From Tropicimonas isoalkanivorans (lineage in GTDB: Bacteria; Pseudomonadota; Alphaproteobacteria; Rhodobacterales; Rhodobacteraceae), in contig NZ_FOLG01000012.1 in NCBI RefSeq assembly GCF_900112335.1, positions 62,001 to 126,000 of the forward strand: 64,000 bases of DNA, in the 5' to 3' direction. How positions within the stretch are numbered: the first letter of the stretch is position 1; each line of letters starts with the position of its first letter. The translations under genes were made by a program, and so were the position numbers. This document shows, one piece after another, positions 59,462 through 64,000 of this stretch. A model generated the notes under the pieces. That model was given only the letters and a program-made list of their open reading frames with translations, was not told the DNA's origin and ran no database searches.

Positions 59462-59983
59462 ATGTTTTTCGAATTGATTGCCGCGATCGTGGCCGGTGCG
59501 CTGGCTGCCGGTGTCGTCCTTGGCCTCAACAGGCTGACCGGCGGGCGACTGCCCCGTTGGGTGATGCCGGCCGCGGCGGGTGCGGCAATCGTCGCCTATG
59601 CAATCTTCATGGAGTATTCCTGGTACCGACGTACCGTCGACACGCTGCCGGAAAGCCTTGAGGTCACCTTTGCTCACGAAGCCAGGAACGTCTGGCGGCC
59701 ATGGACCTTCGCGCGACCGGTGGTGGATCGTTTCGCCGCCGTCGACCGCGCCGCGATCGCCAACCCGGGCGCGGGCGCCGACCAGCGCCGCGCCGAGTTG
59801 TACCTGTTCGGCCGCTGGACGGCGCCGCACCGGGTGCCCGTCGTCTACGACTGCGGCGCCGGGCGTATGGCGCCGCTGCTTGAAACCGTTCAGATCGACG
59901 AAAACGGCGTCGTCACGCAGGCGGACTGGGAGCCCGTGCCCGCAGACGACCCCACCCTTTCCATCGTTTGTAAGGAGGCTTGA
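59462..59983 (+). CDS. Small membrane-anchored protein of unknown function
   Basis: A 173-residue protein with two N-terminal hydrophobic segments (about 4-23 and 35-50) and a soluble C-terminal domain starting near residue 58 (TVDTLPESLEVTFAHEAR) with VYDCGAGRMAPL. No family is recognised. RBS GGGAGGAG at ATG 59462. Its stop is 5 bp before the ATG of the response regulator, so it belongs to that operon. Confidence 0.75.
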   Translation: MFFELIAAIVAGALAAGVVLGLNRLTGGRLPRWVMPAAAGAAIVAYAIFMEYSWYRRTVDTLPESLEVTFAHEARNVWRPWTFARPVVDRFAAVDRAAIANPGAGADQRRAELYLFGRWTAPHRVPVVYDCGAGRMAPLLETVQIDENGVVTQADWEPVPADDPTLSIVCKEA

Positions 59984-59988
59984 GCATC

Positions 59989-60390
59989 ATGGCCACGGAC
60001 CATCCTGCCCGCGTTCTGATCGTCGAGGACGAGGATAACATCGCTCTGGCGCTAGGCCACGTGCTCAAGCGAGAAGGGTTTGAGGTCAGTCGCGTTGTCG
60101 ATGGCGAGACGGGACTGCAGGCGATCCGCGACGAACGGCCCGATCTGGTATTGCTCGACGTCATGCTACCGGGCATGTCTGGGTACGAGGTCTGCCAGAA
60201 CGTGCGGCTGGAACCGGAGCTATCGGGCGTGAAGATCCTTATCATGACCGCACGCGGCAAGGCGATGGAGCGGCGCAAGGGGCTGGCACTGGGCGCCGAC
60301 GGTTTCATCGCCAAACCGTTCGACCTGTCGGAACTGCTGCAGCGGACCCGCGCACTTTTGAAGGGCGAGGCGGAATCGAGCGATGCATGA
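59989..60390 (+). CDS. Single-domain response regulator (receiver)
   Basis: A 133-residue receiver: acidic residues in VEDEDNIAL, phospho-acceptor Asp57 (LVLLDVMLPG), Thr in LIMTARG and Lys in FIAKPFD. All are canonical, so it can be phosphorylated. No DNA-binding output domain. RBS AAGGAGG at ATG 59989; an upstream in-frame TTG is less likely. It overlaps the next gene by 8 bp (ATG 60383), which marks them as functional partners. Confidence 0.92.
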   Translation: MATDHPARVLIVEDEDNIALALGHVLKREGFEVSRVVDGETGLQAIRDERPDLVLLDVMLPGMSGYEVCQNVRLEPELSGVKILIMTARGKAMERRKGLALGADGFIAKPFDLSELLQRTRALLKGEAESSDA

Positions 60391-62506
60391 CTGGTTGGCA
60401 CGGCGGTTGAACCTGCGTCTCAGGGTCTTCCTGTTCTTTGCCATGGTGGCCCTCGGCGGGCTCGCATCAGTCGGCCTCGGCCTTTGGCTGGGGTATCGGC
60501 GCGTGGAGGAGGCAGGACTTGGGTCCGGTTTCGTGCTGGCCGGGCTGATTTCCGGGGCCGGTATCCTCGCGCTCGTTGTCTGGGTCTGGATGCTGTTCGA
60601 CGAGAACGTGGCGAAGGCGATCCAGAAGCTCGCCGGCGGCATCCGGGCGCGCGCCCATGCCGACGTCGCGGGGGAGCTCGACCACGAATCCGCGCGCTAC
60701 CTCGGTGATCTGGCGCCGGCGGCCAAGGCCATCACTGGCACACTGGCCGAGACCAAGAACGCGCTGGCCGAGGCGGTGGAACGGGAGACCACGCGGCTCG
60801 CGGTGGAGAATGCCCGCCTGCAGTCACTGTTGGCCGACGTGCCTGCGGGCGTTCTGCTGTGTTCGCCCGATCACCAGATTGTCTTCTACAATGCCCATGC
60901 GCAGGAACTTCTGTCGGGAGAGGTTTCGGCCGGGTTGGATCGGTCGATCCTGGACTATATCCGCGCCGGACCGTTGCAGAACGCGTATGCGCGCCTGACC
61001 CAGAGCGAGGACGTGGACGCGGCCTGTTCCGTGCTCTGTGCGTCCACCCAGACCGGCGAGGTGCTGGCCGGGCGCATGCGTCTGGTCAACCTGCCGCAAC
61101 GGAGCGCGGAGGCGGCGGGCTATGTGCTCACCCTGCGCGACGTGACAGCCGATCTGGCGCTCCGGGCGGGGCGGGAAGAGCTGCTGGACGAGATCTTCGA
61201 CAAGGTGCGCCGGCCTGCCGCCAACTTGCAGACGGTGCTGGACTCCGGCGTTGCCGATCAGGACGCGGCGACGCGCAAGGCGCTGCTGGTCGAGGCGGCC
61301 GCGCTGACCCATGCGATTACGGACCTCGGCTCCCGCTACGACGACGCCCGCGGTGGGTGGTGGCCGATGGAGGAGATCCGGGCGAGCGAACTGGTGGAAA
61401 GCGTTGTCGCAGTGACGGCCCGCGAGGGGATCACCCTGATCGCGGAGGCGGAGCGGCTGATGTTGCGCTGCGATGCCTTTCAGATCGTGGCGTTACTGTC
61501 GCATCTATGCGGTCGGCTGGTGGAGGTCATCGGAGCCGCGGCCCTGTCGCTCAGGATCGCGGATGACGGCGAGGGAGGCGCGCTGGTGACGCTCGGCTGG
61601 AAGGGAGATGTCTTGCAGGTCGGGTTGCTGGAGGGATGGCTTGATGTTGCGCTGGAGGTCGGGCTGGCGAACGTGACCGGGCGCACTGTTCTGGCCGCCC
61701 ACGGGACCGAGGCCTGGCCGGAGCCGGGCGCGGTGGGGCGGAACCTGATCCGCCTGCCCCTACGAGAGGCCTGGCCCGTTGGCACCCCCGCTCCCGCAGT
61801 CCGCCGCTCCGCGGTCTACGATTTCGACCTGATGGATCGGGAGCCCTCGGGAGAGCTTGCGATGACGCCTCTGCGGGAGCTGACCTGCGTGGTGTTCGAC
61901 ACCGAGACGACCGGGCTACTTCCGTCTTCGGGGGACGAGATCGTCCAGATCGCGGCGCTGCGGCTGCTGGGGGGCAAGCGCATTCATGGGGAAGCCTTCG
62001 AGAGCCTCGTGAACCCGGGGCGGCCGATCCCGGCAGTCGCCACGGAGGTCCATCACATCACCAACGAAATGGTTGCCGGCGCCCCCGACATCGGCACTGT
62101 CGGACGCCGTTTCCACGCCTTTGCCCAGGGGTCTGTGCTCGTCGCGCACAACGCGCCCTTCGACCTGGAGTTCCTGAGGCGGCGCGAGGCGGAGATTGGC
62201 AAGAGCTTCGATCATCCGGTGCTCGACACGGTGCTCCTGTCGGCGGTGGTGTTCGGCCAGTCGGAGGTGCACACGCTCGACGCCCTGACCGAGCGGCTCG
62301 GCATCACGATCCCCCCGGAGGCGCGGCACACGGCGATGGGGGATACAATCGCCACGGCGGCGGCGCTTGAGAAGATGATCCCGATGCTGGAGGGGCGCGG
62401 GTACCGCACGTTTGGCGAGGTGATCGCGGCCGTGCGGCAACACGGACGCCTGCTGAAAGACGTCAACAGCCCCGAACATGTCTCGCCAGTGAAGGCCGCA
62501 ACGTAG
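60383..62506 (+). CDS. Membrane pseudo-histidine-kinase/PAS fused to DEDDh 3'-5' exonuclease
   Basis: A 707-residue protein. Two membrane helices (about 15-37, 47-70) are followed by a linker, a PAS domain (about 146-260), a DHp-like helix pair (about 262-320) in which the H-box His is replaced (IFDKVRRPAAN, Asp near 272), and an ATPase-like region lacking a clear N-box Asn (VALLSHLCGRLVE). The C-terminus (about 495-680) is a DnaQ-type exonuclease with all DEDDh residues: VFDTETTG, HNAPFDLEF and HTAMGDT. So the kinase half looks dead and the nuclease half active. Starts inside the receiver gene. Known from related genomes as '3'-5' exonuclease' beside VC_2705 symporters; function is not established. 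Confidence 0.9.
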   Translation: MHDWLARRLNLRLRVFLFFAMVALGGLASVGLGLWLGYRRVEEAGLGSGFVLAGLISGAGILALVVWVWMLFDENVAKAIQKLAGGIRARAHADVAGELDHESARYLGDLAPAAKAITGTLAETKNALAEAVERETTRLAVENARLQSLLADVPAGVLLCSPDHQIVFYNAHAQELLSGEVSAGLDRSILDYIRAGPLQNAYARLTQSEDVDAACSVLCASTQTGEVLAGRMRLVNLPQRSAEAAGYVLTLRDVTADLALRAGREELLDEIFDKVRRPAANLQTVLDSGVADQDAATRKALLVEAAALTHAITDLGSRYDDARGGWWPMEEIRASELVESVVAVTAREGITLIAEAERLMLRCDAFQIVALLSHLCGRLVEVIGAAALSLRIADDGEGGALVTLGWKGDVLQVGLLEGWLDVALEVGLANVTGRTVLAAHGTEAWPEPGAVGRNLIRLPLREAWPVGTPAPAVRRSAVYDFDLMDREPSGELAMTPLRELTCVVFDTETTGLLPSSGDEIVQIAALRLLGGKRIHGEAFESLVNPGRPIPAVATEVHHITNEMVAGAPDIGTVGRRFHAFAQGSVLVAHNAPFDLEFLRRREAEIGKSFDHPVLDTVLLSAVVFGQSEVHTLDALTERLGITIPPEARHTAMGDTIATAAALEKMIPMLEGRGYRTFGEVIAAVRQHGRLLKDVNSPEHVSPVKAAT

Positions 62507-62525
62507 GGCTCCCGCCCGTCAGGAA

Positions 62526-62577
62526 CGCATCATAGATGCGCCCCTTCCCGTTGGGCCAAGCGCCGCCTGCGGCGGCG
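62526..62577. terminator. Tandem hairpins between convergent genes
   Basis: CGCATC-ATA-GATGCG (62526-62540) followed by CGCCGCC-TGC-GGCGGCG (62561-62577), both perfect, located between the stop of the exonuclease fusion (62506) and the purD stop (62742). No T-tract is visible, so they may be terminators or repeat-type palindromes. The surrounding 235 bp has no credible gene. Confidence 0.4.
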
Positions 62578-62741
62578 TGGACGAAAGGCGCGGTCGGGCG
62601 CCGGTGGGACCGGACCTTCCACGGGCGCGCGGATGTCACAATAGTCGAGACAATGGCAACACGCTGCGCGTGCGGAGCACGCGCCCGGCCCAACGGGATG
62701 AGGGGCCGGCAGGCCCTGAAGACGGGCGGGAGCCTTCCAGT

Positions 62742-64000
62742 TCAGCCTTCTCCGAGCGCCCGCCAGCCGATGTCGCGGCGGTAGAATCCGCCGGACCAGT
62801 CAACCGCCTCGGCCAGTTCGTAAGCGCGGTCGCGCGCTTCCTGCAGGGTGCGCCCGCGGGCCGTTGCATTCAGCACCCGCCCGCCCGTGGCCGTGATCTT
62901 GCCTTCGGCCTCCGTGGTGCCGGCGTGGAACATCATTTCCCAACTCGTCTCGGGCAGCTGCTCCAGCCCGCCGATCACCGACCCCTTCTCATAGCTGCCC
63001 GGATACCCTTTCGCTGCAAGAACAACGGTCATCGCGTGATCTTCCGCCCAGTTCACGGTGCGATCCGCCAGCCGGCCTTCGGCGGCCGCGAGCATCAGGT
63101 CGAGTGCCTGGGCGCCCAGCCGCATCATCAGCGCCTGGCACTCCGGGTCGCCGAAACGCACGTTGTATTCCACGAGGCGGGGAGCTCCGTCCTGGATCAT
63201 GAACCCTGCGTAGAGCACGCCACGATAGGGCGTGCCCCGTCGGGCCATCTCCGCCACCGTCGGTTTGATGATCCGTTCGAGCGCAGCCTCGGTCACCTCC
63301 GGCGTCATCACGGGCGCCGGGGAATAGGCACCCATGCCGCCCGTGTTGGGCCCGGTGTCGCCTTCGCCGACCCTTTTGTGGTCCTGCGCCGTGCCGACCG
63401 GCAGCACGGTCTCGCCATCGCAGAGCACGAAGAAGCTCGCCTCTTCGCCCTCCATGAACTCCTCGATCACCACCTCCGCACCGGCCTCTCCAAAGGCGCC
63501 CGAGAACATCTCATCCACGGCGGCGAGGGCTTCGTCTTCCGTCATCGCCACGATCACGCCCTTGCCCGCGGCCAAACCGTCTGCCTTGACCACGATCGGC
63601 GCGCCGTGCGCGCGGATGTGATCCTTGGCCGGCTCCGCGGCGTCGAACCGCGCCCAGGCCGCTGTCGGCGCACCGGCTGCGTCGCAGACTTCCTTGGTAA
63701 AGCGCTTTGAGGCTTCCAGCTTTGCCGCCTCCGCAGAGGGGCCGAACACCAGAAGGCCAGCTTCCACCAGCCGGTCCGCCACGCCGGCTGCCAGTGGCGC
63801 TTCCGGCCCGATCACCACGAAGTCGATGGCCTCGGCCTCTGCAAACTCCACGACAGCGCCGCCATCGCAGATGTCGAGGCTTGCGCATTCCGCGATCTGC
63901 GCGATCCCGGCGTTTCCGGGCGCCACGATCAGCCGGTCGCATTTCGGGTTCTGAAGGATCGCCCAGGCCAGGGCATGTTCGCGGCCGCCGCCGCCAAGGA
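62742..64000 (-). CDS. purD: Phosphoribosylamine-glycine ligase (5' end cut)
   Basis: The enzyme joins glycine to 5-phosphoribosylamine with ATP in purine synthesis. The visible 419 residues run from GGGGREHALAWAI near the N-terminus to the stop at 62742, so only the first few residues are lost beyond position 64000. ATP-grasp motifs KADGLAAGKGVIV and GMGAYSPAPV and the RFGDPECQ metal site are intact. The apparent start at 63926 is an internal GTG. No other pur gene is adjacent. Confidence 0.96.
   Translation of the reverse strand, partial: LGGGGREHALAWAILQNPKCDRLIVAPGNAGIAQIAECASLDICDGGAVVEFAEAEAIDFVVIGPEAPLAAGVADRLVEAGLLVFGPSAEAAKLEASKRFTKEVCDAAGAPTAAWARFDAAEPAKDHIRAHGAPIVVKADGLAAGKGVIVAMTEDEALAAVDEMFSGAFGEAGAEVVIEEFMEGEEASFFVLCDGETVLPVGTAQDHKRVGEGDTGPNTGGMGAYSPAPVMTPEVTEAALERIIKPTVAEMARRGTPYRGVLYAGFMIQDGAPRLVEYNVRFGDPECQALMMRLGAQALDLMLAAAEGRLADRTVNWAEDHAMTVVLAAKGYPGSYEKGSVIGGLEQLPETSWEMMFHAGTTEAEGKITATGGRVLNATARGRTLQEARDRAYELAEAVDWSGGFYRRDIGWRALGEG

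Noticed and set aside
62463-62693. 76-residue minus-strand ORF between the exonuclease fusion and purD
   Set aside because: No RBS, Arg-rich, overlaps the 3' end of the fusion gene and the two hairpins; no family likeness.

Overview
This 64 kb window is GC-rich, densely coded chromosome of an alphaproteobacterium, most likely a marine-type Rhodobacteraceae/Roseobacteraceae. The evidence is family-level: an sqdBDC-type sulfolipid operon, an xdhABC operon joined to a BMP-type nucleoside ABC transporter, an NDUFS4-like complex I subunit gene, MetR/metF, a DUF4212/VC_2705-type symporter next to acs, and DUF1178, GYD and HWE-kinase genes. No phage, IS element, CRISPR array, rRNA or integrase gene was seen. 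Two tRNA genes (Arg-TCT and Leu-TAA) are present.

Layout. 1-6.1 kb: the 3' end of folD, pdeM, panC, a dimethylglycine/sarcosine dehydrogenase-like flavoprotein, an AhpD-like protein and a CBS protein. One-carbon metabolism links several of these. 6.1-16.4 kb (all minus): one tightly overlapping purine operon, xdhA-xdhB-xdhC-ABC ATPase-permease-permease-K+ channel-BMP binding protein, closed by a bidirectional terminator. 16.7-24.9 kb: dnaE, then a stress island with two near-twin universal stress proteins. Both have the same FNR-like box about 55 bp upstream. Between them lie a kinase-like protein of unknown function, an ABM monooxygenase and a periplasmic rhodanese. 25.5-31.5 kb: uvrB, a complex I accessory subunit, tRNA-Arg, and a kaiC-HWE kinase-receiver operon without kaiA or kaiB.

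31.9-34.8 kb: sqdB-sqdD-sqdC for sulfoquinovosyl diacylglycerol. 34.8-49.8 kb: mostly single housekeeping or accessory genes (SDR, LysE and EamA exporters, Nudix, HDAC-like, DUF2235 hydrolase, metF/metR with an exact MetR half-site palindrome, an inositol monophosphatase family gene, rhomboid, a SbmA/YddA-like ABC exporter with a degraded ATPase, ychF). 50.0-52.1 kb: trpA and an lldD-like gene.

52.5-62.5 kb: an acetate-uptake and activation locus: acs, adk, DUF4212 plus SSS symporter, a cNMP/CBS/DUF294 nucleotidyltransferase-like regulator, a small membrane protein, a lone receiver, and a membrane protein that fuses a decayed histidine kinase to an intact DEDDh exonuclease. The window ends inside purD.

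The strongest candidates for under-described biology are: (1) the acs-adk-symporter-DUF294-receiver-pseudokinase/exonuclease locus; (2) the KaiC operon with a pseudo-receiver HWE kinase; (3) a palindromic repeat inserted in frame in xdhA; (4) the K+ channel inside a purine-uptake operon; and (5) the kinase-like protein lacking a catalytic Asp beside two co-regulated stress proteins.
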